DNA from: an uncultured Flavobacteriaceae bacterium
GTDB taxonomy: Bacteria; Bacteroidota; Bacteroidia; Flavobacteriales; Flavobacteriaceae
Length of the DNA stretch: 64,000 bases
Direction: 5' to 3'
Assembly: GCA_947502975.1 (NCBI GenBank)
Contig: CANNBV010000001.1
Coordinates: 1 to 64,000, forward strand
Each line of letters starts with the position of its first letter. Position 1 is the stretch's first letter. The notes beneath the pieces were generated by a model. It worked only from the letters and a program-made list of their open reading frames with translations, had not been told where the DNA came from and did not search any database. Below are positions 26,455 to 34,964 of this stretch, piece by piece. The position numbers were made by a program, and so were the translations under genes.

Positions 26455-26462
26455 TAACTTTG
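26455..26462 (+). promoter_or_regulatory. Candidate -7 box (TAACTTTG) for the thioesterase gene
   Basis: TAACTTTG fits TAnnTTTG and ends 18 bp before the ATG at 26481. This supports the ATG rather than the TTG at 26460 that lies inside the box. Confidence 0.55.
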
Positions 26463-26480
26463 CAGCATCAAAAATTAAAG

Positions 26481-26990
26481 ATGAAAGCAAAGACTCCCGA
26501 ACAATCGAAAACTACAATGACTGATATGGTTTTACCAAGTGAAACCAATCCGTTAAACAATTTATTTGGTGGTGAACTTTTAGCACGTATGGATCGTGCG
26601 GCTAGTATTTCGGCAAGACGCCATAGTCGTCGTATTGTGGTAACGGCTTCTGTAAATCATGTAGCGTTTAATCGCGCTGTACCACTAGGAAGCGTTGTTA
26701 CTGTTGAGGCGAAAGTATCAAGAGCATTTAATACGTCTATGGAAATTTATATTGATGTTTGGATGGAAGATAGAGAGTCTGGCGCGCGTACAAAAGCCAA
26801 TGAAGCTATTTATACATTTGTAGCTGTTGATGAAACAGGACGCCCTGTAGCTGTACCAGAAGTAACTCCTGAAAGTGATTTAGAAAAAGAACGTTTTGAT
26901 GCGGCTTTGCGACGTAAACAATTAAGTTTATTATTAGCTGGGAAAATAAAACCTAGTGATGCTACGGAGTTAAAGGCACTGTTTGATTAA
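26481..26990 (+). CDS. Acyl-CoA thioesterase (hotdog fold, YciA/BACH type)
   Basis: A 169-residue single hotdog-domain protein that hydrolyses acyl-CoA thioesters. The family pattern NPLNNLFGGELLARMDRAAS and the HVAFNRAVPLG segment are clear. The first contains the helix-start Asn/Gly block typical of YciA and cytosolic acyl-CoA hydrolases. The start was moved from TTG 26460 to ATG 26481 because the promoter box overlaps the former. It is transcribed alone. Chain-length preference cannot be told. Confidence 0.92.
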   Translation: MKAKTPEQSKTTMTDMVLPSETNPLNNLFGGELLARMDRAASISARRHSRRIVVTASVNHVAFNRAVPLGSVVTVEAKVSRAFNTSMEIYIDVWMEDRESGARTKANEAIYTFVAVDETGRPVAVPEVTPESDLEKERFDAALRRKQLSLLLAGKIKPSDATELKALFD

Positions 26991-27011
26991 AAAACATTCT
27001 CTATTTTTTTG

Positions 27012-27038
27012 TCATGCTGAATTCGTTTTAGCATCTTT
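27012..27038. repeat. Family-3 short hairpin repeat, copy 1 (GTCATGCTGAA...TTTTAGCATCT)
   Basis: ATGCTGAA and TTTTAGCAT pair around a TTCG-type loop. The sequence matches the inverse of the element at 62819-62846 (GATCCTGAA...TTCAGGATGAC), with a compensatory change in the stem. It lies just downstream of the thioesterase stop and could assist 3'-end formation. Confidence 0.6.
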
Positions 27039-27147
27039 TTATACTTCAGCATCTGAGACAAGTCAAGATTGACAAATCGTGGATGAATTAAACCTTTTTA
27101 TTTTAAAAAAGTCTTATAAGCATTAAAGAACCCAAAATCTTAATGCT

Positions 27148-27360
27148 ATGAGAACTTTTGTTATTTTATTTTCAGCGATTTGTATGATGAGTTTATCGTC
27201 GTGTGCTACTAGAGTAGTAACTAGACCAGCTTCTGTAACTGTTGTTAAAACACCTCCAAGACACTACAAAATAGTTAAAGTTAAAGGAAAACGTTACTAT
27301 TTCTGGAACGGCAATCATTACAGAAAAACAAGACGTGGCTATGTGATTACTAGAGTTTAA
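27148..27360 (+). CDS. Small basic lipoprotein of 70 residues
   Basis: A lipoprotein signal (MRTFVILFSAICMMSLSSC, lipobox LSSC) is followed by a short, strongly basic and tyrosine-rich mature part (KIVKVKGKRYYFWNGNHYRK). The YYFWNGNHY pattern resembles small YXWxGxxY-type envelope proteins in Bacteroidota. The function is unknown. Confidence 0.7.
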   Translation: MRTFVILFSAICMMSLSSCATRVVTRPASVTVVKTPPRHYKIVKVKGKRYYFWNGNHYRKTRRGYVITRV

Positions 27361-27420
27361 TCTAATTAAAACACGTATTTTACAAGGTTTTGATGAGATG
27401 TAAATTTTAGACGGATTTCT

Positions 27421-27540
27421 GCGTTAAGGATTGAACGGCATATTTGAAATCCCCGACGAAGGAGGGATTGAGTAGTGAAAGCCTGACCCGAGCGAGCTTG
27501 TTTCTTGAAATGGTTGTATGTAACATCGAGGGTAACGCCC
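27421..27540 (-). repeat. Family-1 dispersed intergenic repeat, copy B
   Basis: On the minus strand the element reads GGGCGTTACCC ... GGGTCAGGCTTTC ... TCAATCCTTAACGC, matching copies A, C and D at both ends and in the middle block. It lies between the convergent small lipoprotein and EnvC-like genes. A family-2 repeat (27544-27588) abuts it directly. Confidence 0.75.
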
Positions 27541-27543
27541 AAC

Positions 27544-27588
27544 TTCTCGATACGATTCCTCATGCTTCGAAATCACTCGAAGTGACTG
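27544..27588. repeat. Family-2 repeat, copy 1 (TTCTCGATAC...CATGCTTC...CACTCGAA)
   Basis: TTCTCGATACGATTCCTCAT is followed by GCTTCG, AAA and CACTCGAAGTGACTG. A closely similar sequence is found inside family-1 copy C at 31082-31128. It adjoins family-1 copy B with three bases between. Confidence 0.6.
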
Positions 27589-27621
27589 TTAATAATTATT
27601 CGATTTTTCTAATGACAAATG

Positions 27622-28848
27622 TTACATCTTATAAATCCAACTTGCAGGATTCTGTGTTGTGGCGTCTTTAAAAATGGAAAAACTGAGAATGGTGTCTCCT
27701 TCAAGATTGGTAGACACCTCTCCAATAACGTCCTTAGTTTTTAATTTATCGCCTTCCTTAACGTAAACTTTTGAGAGGTTTTTGTATACAGTTATATAAT
27801 TACCATGCTTAATCATTACCATTGGGTTGGAGTTTCGAATGGCGGTAACTTTTATCACTGTTCCATTAAAAATAACGCGTGCTTTAGCTTTTTTTTCAGT
27901 AGTAATTAAAACGCCATTGCGCTGAACGGTTAATGACCTATCTATCAACGAAGGCTGTTTGCCGTAACGCGCCCGCACAAAACCTTTCTCTACAGGCCAA
28001 GGCAACTTGCCTTTGTTAGACACAAAATTACTTGCCAATACCTTTTCCTCGGCAGTTAAGGCAAAGCTAGAGTTGCTGCTAGACGTGTTTGTTTTTTTAT
28101 TAGATTTTGCTATTTCTGCTCTAACAATACGCTCAATTTCTCGATCTATCCTAGCCGCTTCTCGTTGTTTAGATTTTATTTGAGATGTGTATTTGCTTAA
28201 GTCCTTCTGGATAGAAGCCATAACAGAACGGTGTTGCGCTCGTTCCTTTTGAAGTGTGTTTTGTGTTTTTTTGTTTTCGGCAATAAGCTTTTGTTTTTCT
28301 TCCTTTTGAACTAATAAATTCTTATTTATTTGCTGCAATCTAGTGGTTTTGTCCTTTATAGTTTCACCCTGTTCTTTTTGATGGTTTGTATATTGCTTCA
28401 TATACTGCAAGCGCTTATACGCCTGTTTGAAATCATTAGATGAGAGTAAAAACATGATTCGGCTTTGTTGGTTTCTACTCTTATAAGACTTCACAATCAT
28501 AGCCGCATAGTCTTCTTTAAGTAGCTTTAACTCGTCACGAAGATTACTAATTTGCTTCTGATTATTATTAATTTCTCGTGTTAGCAAATTAGCTTGTTGG
28601 TTGGTAACTTTAATAAGATTATTTAAAACACTTATCTTATAGTTAAAGTCCTCAATGAGTGATAGCTGAGACTTCTCTTTGGTTTTATTTTCTGTGCGTA
28701 AGGCATTTATCTTTTGAATTTCTCTGCGTAGTTCCTGTCTGCGTGTTTCTAGTTGTTTTTGCTTATTACTTTGGGCAAAAAGATTATGACTTCCAACAAA
28801 AATGAAGAGTATAAAAAGGCCTCTAAAAATGTGGGGAATACTGCGCAT
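27622..28848 (-). CDS. EnvC-like murein hydrolase activator with degenerate LytM domain
   Basis: A 408-residue exported protein with a signal peptide (ending at LFAQ), two long coiled coils (about 25-255, Lys/Glu/Gln-rich) and a C-terminal LytM/M23 domain (about 285-408). Zinc-ligand positions appear lost: the usual HxHxE strand reads ILSFSIF and the first His motif region reads NGVLITT. This is the pattern of EnvC-type activators, which lack hydrolase activity and switch on amidases during cell separation. The start overlaps the stop of the upstream DUF4292 gene by one base (TAATG). Confidence 0.92.
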   Translation of the reverse strand: MRSIPHIFRGLFILFIFVGSHNLFAQSNKQKQLETRRQELRREIQKINALRTENKTKEKSQLSLIEDFNYKISVLNNLIKVTNQQANLLTREINNNQKQISNLRDELKLLKEDYAAMIVKSYKSRNQQSRIMFLLSSNDFKQAYKRLQYMKQYTNHQKEQGETIKDKTTRLQQINKNLLVQKEEKQKLIAENKKTQNTLQKERAQHRSVMASIQKDLSKYTSQIKSKQREAARIDREIERIVRAEIAKSNKKTNTSSSNSSFALTAEEKVLASNFVSNKGKLPWPVEKGFVRARYGKQPSLIDRSLTVQRNGVLITTEKKAKARVIFNGTVIKVTAIRNSNPMVMIKHGNYITVYKNLSKVYVKEGDKLKTKDVIGEVSTNLEGDTILSFSIFKDATTQNPASWIYKM

Positions 28849-29636
28849 TAAAGTTCTATCTTCTTAAAACCAGATGGTATCTTAAATGGAAATCTTAAAT
28901 CTTCGTCTAATGATACAGATTTAAATTCTAGTTCTGCAATCATTTCTTCGGTACCTTCAACTGCAATTACTTTTACATGCTCTGGTAATACTTGGCTATC
29001 CACTTCTTGATGTGCCAAATAATCAATCTGTAAATGTCGTTGTTCAGACATTTGAGATAATTGCTGTGATGTTACTTTAAACAGCGATGGGTTTACAAGA
29101 AAGAATATCTCAAACAACTCGCGTTGTTGCTTTGGCTGCAGTAAATAATTACCTTCATGTAACGAAACATTATAGTTCTCATCTTTTAGATTGAATAATG
29201 CTTCACCTAAAATGATATTTTGCACTTTTTCAAAATCTAAGTCCGTACCAAGCAACTGGCTGAAATATTGGAAATCGCCTTCAAAATAAGTGTTATCTAA
29301 CTTATTATAAAAAGCAACACTTTCGGGAGTAATCTTGGCTCTAATAACCCCAAATGTAGCACTCATCCAGAGTACTTTATCTTTTTCCATACGATAACTC
29401 ACTGTATGTGATTGTTTATTATCACCTTCAGAATATGTGATTTTTAATTTAGATTGAAGCGTTTTAAAGTCTGGTGCTTTCTTTTGGTTTTCCTTAATTA
29501 ATTGCCTTGCAGAAAGCTTTAAATTACTATCACCACTTGTAATGGTTTTTGCAGACTTACAATCTGTAAATACTAAAAACACCAGTAACAGTGCTACAAA
29601 TGTTAAATGATTATTTTTCAATATTCGAAGTTTCAT
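28848..29636 (-). CDS. DUF4292 lipoprotein
   Basis: A 262-residue protein with a lipoprotein signal (lipobox FTDC at about residues 23-26) and a DUF4292 body resembling LolA/LolB-like half-barrels (for example KVLWMSATFGVIRAKITPESVAF). In Bacteroidota this family sits between a TPR protein and an EnvC-like activator, as here. A role in lipoprotein or lipid handling is suggested by the fold but unproven. It is spaced 10 bp from the TPR gene and overlaps the next gene by one base. Confidence 0.88.
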   Translation of the reverse strand: MKLRILKNNHLTFVALLLVFLVFTDCKSAKTITSGDSNLKLSARQLIKENQKKAPDFKTLQSKLKITYSEGDNKQSHTVSYRMEKDKVLWMSATFGVIRAKITPESVAFYNKLDNTYFEGDFQYFSQLLGTDLDFEKVQNIILGEALFNLKDENYNVSLHEGNYLLQPKQQRELFEIFFLVNPSLFKVTSQQLSQMSEQRHLQIDYLAHQEVDSQVLPEHVKVIAVEGTEEMIAELEFKSVSLDEDLRFPFKIPSGFKKIEL

Positions 29637-29646
29637 TTTCTTTCAA

Positions 29647-31002
29647 TTAAGATTTGAGGGCATTTGCCTTATCCATAAACGATTTAGCTTTAGTAGTATT
29701 GTTCAACAACTCATATGCCTTGGCTAATTCTCCGTAGAAATTGGCTTCCATATTGGTGTCATCAACAATCCAATCTAAACCAGATTCCAATGTTTCTATT
29801 GCGCCTTTGGGTTGTTGCAATGCATTTAAAGCAACACCATTTACTAAATAAGCTAATGGTTGTGCTGGATATTTTTGAATAGCTAGTTCGCTCTTTGCTT
29901 TAGCCACATCATACTGCTTTAAATCGATATGAAGCATGAGTACATTTTTTAGGATACTAAAGTTATTACTATCTAATTTTAATGCCTCTTGAAAATTCTT
30001 CAACGCGTTTTCTTTATCACCTTTATTTAAATAGTAGAGCCCTAAATCGGTTAATGTTTTAGCATCTGCTGTACCATCAAGCAGGGCAGTAGCTTCAACC
30101 AAATCTTTCTCATATTGCGGATTTAGCTTTACAAAATTTACAAAATCGGACAGTACTTTTATCTTCGCTTGAGGTTTAATCTCATTACTTCGCACCACAG
30201 TTTTCATGGAACTTATGGCTTTCTCTGTATTATTTTTATCTAAATAAAACTTATAAAGCGCCAAGTGCACTACTTGAGAATTTGGTTTTATTTTGAGCAG
30301 TTCTTGAGCTGTTTCAAAAGCTTTCTCCGTTTCTCCTTGTTCACTGTAACGGTATATTAATGCTAAATAATTCGCTTCATTCTTGGGGTTTTTATCTACT
30401 CTAGATTCTAAGTTTTCTATCTGTTCCTTTGCCCTGCCAGTAGCTTTATAGATTCTATTTCTTAGTATATCTCTTGCTGCAGACACTCCAAAAGAAGCAT
30501 CCAACTCGTCCAGAATCTCTAAAGCATCATCATACTTTTCCATCTTAACATATAACGTAGCTAGATCTTCCTTATAATCAGGATGGTATTGCACAAGTTG
30601 TTTTACAGTTTTTAGCGCTTTATTTAATTCATTTTGCGATACATAATATCCATAAAGCTCATCTAAATACCACTCATTGTCTGGTGCTTTATCCACTGCT
30701 TTTTTCAGGGCATCTTCAGCAGCTCCAAAATTTTTAAGTTGTATATAGTTTTTACCAAGCTCAAAATACAATACAGCCGGTTTCTTATCTATTTCTATAC
30801 ATTTTTTCAGGGCTTCTACAGCTCTATCATAGTTTTCAACACCTTTTTGCTTTAATGCTTCAAAAAACAACTCTTGAAATTTGTCTTCTACAATACCCAA
30901 ATCATCATCGGGTGTTTTGTTGAAATCCACTTGTGCATTAGCTACCTTAGGAACAAGCAACATTCCTAGAAAAATAAACAATATGTAAAATTTGTATGTC
31001 AT
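29647..31002 (-). CDS. Exported tetratricopeptide-repeat protein
   Basis: The 451-residue protein has a signal peptide (ending PKVANAQ) and at least nine TPR motifs across the mature chain (for example AVLYFELGKNYIQLKNFGAAEDALKKA). It is probably a periplasmic scaffold for an envelope complex. It is the first gene of a tight trio with the DUF4292 lipoprotein and EnvC-like protein. A family-1 repeat separates it from the upstream nucleotidyltransferase. Confidence 0.88.
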   Translation of the reverse strand: MTYKFYILFIFLGMLLVPKVANAQVDFNKTPDDDLGIVEDKFQELFFEALKQKGVENYDRAVEALKKCIEIDKKPAVLYFELGKNYIQLKNFGAAEDALKKAVDKAPDNEWYLDELYGYYVSQNELNKALKTVKQLVQYHPDYKEDLATLYVKMEKYDDALEILDELDASFGVSAARDILRNRIYKATGRAKEQIENLESRVDKNPKNEANYLALIYRYSEQGETEKAFETAQELLKIKPNSQVVHLALYKFYLDKNNTEKAISSMKTVVRSNEIKPQAKIKVLSDFVNFVKLNPQYEKDLVEATALLDGTADAKTLTDLGLYYLNKGDKENALKNFQEALKLDSNNFSILKNVLMLHIDLKQYDVAKAKSELAIQKYPAQPLAYLVNGVALNALQQPKGAIETLESGLDWIVDDTNMEANFYGELAKAYELLNNTTKAKSFMDKANALKS

Positions 31003-31027
31003 TTTTTAACTAATACTTCAATATTCT

Positions 31028-31158
31028 GGGCGTTACCCTCCTTAGGTCGGGTCGGGCTTTCCACTATATCTTTTTTATGTGTTCTCGATACATTTTGTTC
31101 ATGCTTCACAAAACACTCGAACAGACATAAAAAAGGATGCCGCTGCAATCCCTAACGC
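31028..31158 (+). repeat. Family-1 dispersed intergenic repeat, copy C, carrying a family-2 repeat inside
   Basis: It runs from GGGCGTTACCC (31028-31038) through GGTCGGGCTTTCC to CTGCAATCCCTAACGC (31143-31158). The interior contains an additional stem, ATCTTTTTTATGT against ACATAAAAAAGGAT. This encloses a family-2 repeat (31082-31128) very like 27544-27588, so the element is composite. Confidence 0.75.
31082..31128. repeat. Family-2 repeat, copy 2, nested in family-1 copy C
   Basis: TTCTCGATACATT, TTCATGCTTC, AAAACACTCGAA and CAGACAT follow in the same order as in the copy at 27544-27588, with a few insertions and substitutions. Confidence 0.55.
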
Positions 31159-31212
31159 AGTCCTTGCTATATTCAAAAATAGCTATTCATTTTAAAAAAT
31201 AGCAACTTTGGT

Positions 31213-32232
31213 TTATACTAAAACCGAATAATCTCCAATGCTTATGCTTGTAAATTCGCCATTATAGGTTACATTGTTTCCAATCATAGCATTGTTTAAT
31301 TTAGCGTTTTTAATTTCTGTATTGGTTTGAATTAAACTGTTTTCGATAGTGGAGTTTTCAATAACTGTACCATTTCCAACGGAAACAAAAGGACCTATTG
31401 TCGTATTTTTCAAAACAACATTTTCACCAACAAAACAAGGCTCAATAATAGTTGCGTTTTCTAATCTGGCTGAGTCTGCTACCAATTGTTCCTCTCCATC
31501 AGCTTTTAAAAATCCTAGCATACGTTGGTTGGTTTCAATGGTTATAGCCTTATTGCCACAATCCATCCACTCATCTACTGTTCCTGTTTTAAAAATCTTA
31601 CCATCTGCCATCATACGTTTAATACCATCATTAATCTGGTATTCGCCTCCATTCATAACGTTTTCATCTAATATTTCTTGTAGTTTACTCTTTAAAACCG
31701 CTACATCCTTAAAATAATAGATACCAATTACAGCTTGGTCGCTTACAAAGGCTTCTGGTTTTTCTACTAACTCCACAATTTCGTCATTAGCATTAAGTTT
31801 TACAACACCATAAGCCTCAGGATTGTCAACCTGTTTTGTCCAAATAACACTATCAGCTTCTGGATCTAAATCAAACTCTGCTCTAATTAACGTATCCGCA
31901 TACGCAATTACTGCTGGCCCAGAAAGTGATGGTTTTGCACACATAATTGCATGCCCTGTACCTAAAGGCTTATCTTGTCTATAAATAGAGGCTTTTGCAC
32001 CTAGACTTTTAGCCAAATCTTCTAAGCTAGACACTACATCATCACCAAACCAGGCTGGATCACCTAGTACAAAAGCGATTTCTTCAATAGGTTGCTTTAA
32101 AACTTTGGCGATGTCTTTTACCAACCTGTGAACTATCGGTTGACCTGCAACGGGAATTAATGGTTTTGGTACTGTTAAACTGTGTGGGCGTAATCGAGAA
32201 CCTCGACCTGCCATTGGGACTATTATTTTCAT
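31213..32232 (-). CDS. Sugar-phosphate nucleotidyltransferase with C-terminal left-handed beta-helix
   Basis: A 339-residue protein of the RmlA/GlmU-like nucleotidyltransferase fold. The N-terminal nucleotide-binding signature is PMAGRGSRLRPHSLTVPKPL, followed by a sugar-binding region (GYQ-like GGEYQINDGI). Hexapeptide-type repeats follow at about 245-330 (SARLENATIIEPCFVGENVVLKNTTIGPF). It makes an NDP-sugar for envelope glycans. The exact sugar (glucose, mannose or an amino sugar) cannot be told. It lies in a line with dut and a flippase, suggesting a surface-polysaccharide context. Confidence 0.9.
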   Translation of the reverse strand: MKIIVPMAGRGSRLRPHSLTVPKPLIPVAGQPIVHRLVKDIAKVLKQPIEEIAFVLGDPAWFGDDVVSSLEDLAKSLGAKASIYRQDKPLGTGHAIMCAKPSLSGPAVIAYADTLIRAEFDLDPEADSVIWTKQVDNPEAYGVVKLNANDEIVELVEKPEAFVSDQAVIGIYYFKDVAVLKSKLQEILDENVMNGGEYQINDGIKRMMADGKIFKTGTVDEWMDCGNKAITIETNQRMLGFLKADGEEQLVADSARLENATIIEPCFVGENVVLKNTTIGPFVSVGNGTVIENSTIENSLIQTNTEIKNAKLNNAMIGNNVTYNGEFTSISIGDYSVLV

Positions 32233-32348
32233 TACTAAAAGTTGATTCGTTTATATGTTTAATTGTTGATTCGTTTTATCACAAATTCACAAATATTATT
32301 TCTATTCCATTATTCTGAAATCAAAAATCGTTAATCGTAATTCGTCAA

Positions 32349-32783
32349 TTATTTGGTTCCTGTGCTACCAAAACCTCCTTCACCTCTATCAGTTGATGAT
32401 AATTCTTCAACCTCTGCCCATTCCGCACGTTCGTGTTTAGCAATTACCAATTGTGCTATGCGTTCACCATTATTTATGGTAAAATCTTCATTTGAAAGAT
32501 TTACTAAAATTACACCTATTTCACCTCTATAATCGGCGTCAATAGTTCCTGGAGCATTTAATACTGTTATGCCTTTTTTAGCTGCTAATCCACTTCTTGG
32601 ACGCACTTGAGCTTCCAATCCTACTGGAAGTTCTATAAAAAGACCTGTACCAACAATACTGCGTTCTAATGGCCTTAAAACTCTTGATTCGGATATATTG
32701 GCACGTAAATCCATACCAGCCGAAGCCATCGTTTCATAATGTGGTAAATCGTGATTGGATTTGTTTATTATTTTTATTTCCAT
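32349..32783 (-). CDS. dut: dUTP diphosphatase
   Basis: A 144-residue trimeric dUTPase that removes dUTP and supplies dUMP. All five family motifs are visible: [38 protein letters not shown] and the C-terminal [10 protein letters not shown] arm. The length is standard. It sits between the flippase and nucleotidyltransferase genes, with a family-4 hairpin repeat just upstream. Confidence 0.97.
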   Translation of the reverse strand: MEIKIINKSNHDLPHYETMASAGMDLRANISESRVLRPLERSIVGTGLFIELPVGLEAQVRPRSGLAAKKGITVLNAPGTIDADYRGEIGVILVNLSNEDFTINNGERIAQLVIAKHERAEWAEVEELSSTDRGEGGFGSTGTK

Positions 32784-32798
32784 GTATTTAATATTAAA

Positions 32799-32829
32799 GA
32801 TGCTTCGATTGCGCGCTCAGCATGAGATC
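32799..32829. repeat. Family-4 short hairpin repeat, copy 1 (GATGCTTCGA...GCTCAGCATGA)
   Basis: ATGCT pairs with AGCAT around TCGATTGCGCGCTC. The arrangement matches 37278-37304 (ACTCT...AGAGT around TCGACTTCGCTC). The loop is shared while the stems differ in a compensating way. It fills the gap between the flippase stop and dut start. Confidence 0.6.
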
Positions 32830-32832
32830 AAT

Positions 32833-34287
32833 TTATTTTTTTAATAACTGCTTTAGTTCGTCTTTCTCTGAAAAATAAACGATTCCCAAAAATACAATTA
32901 ACATCGTTATTCCAACAAAATAATTTGCTCTAAACTCATAAAAATATACTAACGAAAACACTATCGACATCGTTAAATACATACCTATCTTCTTCAAATT
33001 ATAAGGAATAGGATAGTATTTCCTTCCAAAGTAATACGACAATGCTACCATAGTAGCATACGCTGCTAGGGTAGCAATCGCTGACCCTTTATAACTTATA
33101 ATTGGAATTAACCATATATTTAAAACAAGAGTAATTATCGCGCCAACTACAGAAATATAAGCTCCAAATTTTGTGCGATCAGTGATTTTATACCAAACAG
33201 AGAGATTATGATAAATACCTAAACAAAAACTAGCAATAAGAATAATTGGAACAATCCACATGGCTTCCCAGAAATCTTCATCACGTATAATAATTATCTT
33301 TAAAAGATCTGAAAAGACCACAACTATTAATAAAATAACTGAGCCAAAAACCACAAAGTATTCTAAAATTCTAGCATAATTTTTTTGAGGATTTTTACTT
33401 TTCGCATGACTGAAAAAATAGGGTTCTATTCCCAAACGGAATGCAGTGGCAAACAAGGTCATAAATAATGCTAATTTATAACAGGCCGAAAACATACCAA
33501 CTACATCCTCTGGATTTTCAGCAGTTGATAAACTACTATCTAATAAAATGCGATTAAAGGTTTCTATTGTGGTGTATGCTAAACCAGCAATAAGCACAGG
33601 AAATGCATAACGCAACATGTGTTGCCATATCTTTGAGTCGAATGTATATTTAATTTTTCCGTAAAACGACAGCATTAATACTAGTGTAATGGCACTTGCA
33701 ACTACATTAGCAATAAGTACATAGCTTATTTCAAAATTGGGTTTATAAATTGTTTTAAAGAATTCGCCTTGTTCTGCTAAATCACTTAACAATAAGAAGA
33801 AAAACAAATTAAGTCCAATATTGATGGCAACATTTGTGATTTTAATTATAGCGTATTTAACAGGTTTAGCATTTGCTCTCAACCATGCAAATGGAATAAT
33901 TACCAATGCATCTAGTAGTAAAATCCATAACACATAATTGACATATTCTACTTTAATATCTGTAAAGTCAGCTATTTGATTTTTGAGTAAAAAGGCTAAA
34001 ACAAATATAATAAATGAAGTAAAAATGATAGATAATGTAGCTGTTCCTATTACCTTATTCTTATCATCTTCTTTATTAAAAAAGCGAAAAAACGCTGTTT
34101 CCATACCATAAGCTAATATCACATTGAAAATGGCAAACCAGGAAAATATGATGGACACCTTTCCATAAATGCCTACCGCCATAACTTTTGTGTAAAGTGG
34201 TGTAAGCAAAAAGGATAACATTCTTGGTAGCACAGTTGCTAAACCGTAAATGAATGTTTGTTTAAAAAGTGATTTGAATGCGCTCAA
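32833..34287 (-). CDS. Oligosaccharide flippase / polysaccharide biosynthesis membrane protein (Wzx-like)
   Basis: A 484-residue polytopic protein with 12-14 predicted TM helices. Its start, FKSLFKQTFIYGLATVLPRMLSFLLTPLY, is typical of the MOP/Wzx flippase superfamily, which moves lipid-linked sugars across the inner membrane. It heads a run with dut and the nucleotidyltransferase. A perfect 10-bp inverted repeat lies 19-40 bp upstream of the ATG. Confidence 0.92.
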   Translation of the reverse strand: MSAFKSLFKQTFIYGLATVLPRMLSFLLTPLYTKVMAVGIYGKVSIIFSWFAIFNVILAYGMETAFFRFFNKEDDKNKVIGTATLSIIFTSFIIFVLAFLLKNQIADFTDIKVEYVNYVLWILLLDALVIIPFAWLRANAKPVKYAIIKITNVAINIGLNLFFFLLLSDLAEQGEFFKTIYKPNFEISYVLIANVVASAITLVLMLSFYGKIKYTFDSKIWQHMLRYAFPVLIAGLAYTTIETFNRILLDSSLSTAENPEDVVGMFSACYKLALFMTLFATAFRLGIEPYFFSHAKSKNPQKNYARILEYFVVFGSVILLIVVVFSDLLKIIIIRDEDFWEAMWIVPIILIASFCLGIYHNLSVWYKITDRTKFGAYISVVGAIITLVLNIWLIPIISYKGSAIATLAAYATMVALSYYFGRKYYPIPYNLKKIGMYLTMSIVFSLVYFYEFRANYFVGITMLIVFLGIVYFSEKDELKQLLKK

Positions 34288-34305
34288 TTATGCTTTCTTT
34301 TAATC

Positions 34306-34327
34306 TGCTAAAAATACATTTTTAGCA
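34306..34327. promoter_or_regulatory. Perfect 10-bp inverted repeat upstream of the flippase gene
   Basis: TGCTAAAAAT-AC-ATTTTTAGCA lies 19 bp before the flippase ATG. The two-base spacer makes it more like a dimeric protein-binding site than an RNA hairpin. Confidence 0.45.
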
Positions 34328-34400
34328 ATATGGAACCAAAGATACTAAAGCATGATGTTATTACTAGTTAAGGTAAAACTAAATATATTTTTTTGAGCTA

Positions 34401-34964
34401 CTATTCCTTTAAATCTCTAAGAATCATGAGTTCTTTTAATATTTGTTTTCTAATGAATAGAATTAAAACTGATAAAACAATCATTCCAGATACAACGATG
34501 TAAATGTAAAAGCCATAAGAAAGATCTTGTTTAAAAAAGGGTAATAACATTACAAACCCAGAACAATAACATAAAATAAGTATTGGTGTTATTATATAAT
34601 GTGTTCGTATTCTATTATTGTAATATGTAAAAATTTTCTCTTTAAACTTAGCAGAGCTATCGGTTATATTTATCTGTTTAAGTGTTTTAATACTAAAACG
34701 CTCAATAATAACTCTTGTAATCAAAGAGACTATCATTAATATTAGGGCAAATGCTGCCATAGCTTTCATATATACACCAACATATATGAAAAACCCAACT
34801 AATATTGCAATAGTTGTTAATAGAACCATATTACCTATTTGCTGCTTCTTTTTAAGAAAATCCACTTTTTCAACTATTAATTTTGCTCCTTCAACAGGCA
34901 TTTCTTGCTCTGGCTGATTTTGCCACTGTGATTTTAAATCTTCAAAATTTATCATGTTTAACAC
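34401..34964 (-). CDS. Four-TM membrane protein, putative anti-sigma partner
   Basis: The 187 residues begin with a soluble stretch (INFEDLKSQWQNQPEQ) followed by TM helices in two pairs (about 43-88 and 123-178). The gene overlaps the end of an ECF sigma gene by about 20 bp, so an anti-sigma function is likely from context. Similar short N-terminal LKxxWxxQ segments are seen in Bacteroidota sigma-associated membrane proteins. No classical zinc anti-sigma motif (HxxxCxxC) is present. The alternative start is ATG 34955. Confidence 0.75.
   Translation of the reverse strand: MLNMINFEDLKSQWQNQPEQEMPVEGAKLIVEKVDFLKKKQQIGNMVLLTTIAILVGFFIYVGVYMKAMAAFALILMIVSLITRVIIERFSIKTLKQINITDSSAKFKEKIFTYYNNRIRTHYIITPILILCYCSGFVMLLPFFKQDLSYGFYIYIVVSGMIVLSVLILFIRKQILKELMILRDLKE

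Noticed and set aside
27366-27671. Overlapping ORFs on both strands (27366-27563 minus, 27444-27671 plus)
   Set aside because: Both lie in the family-1/family-2 repeat block or run into the EnvC-like gene; no start context or homology supports them.
31349-31717. 122-codon plus-strand ORF
   Set aside because: It is antisense to the beta-helix repeats of the nucleotidyltransferase gene.
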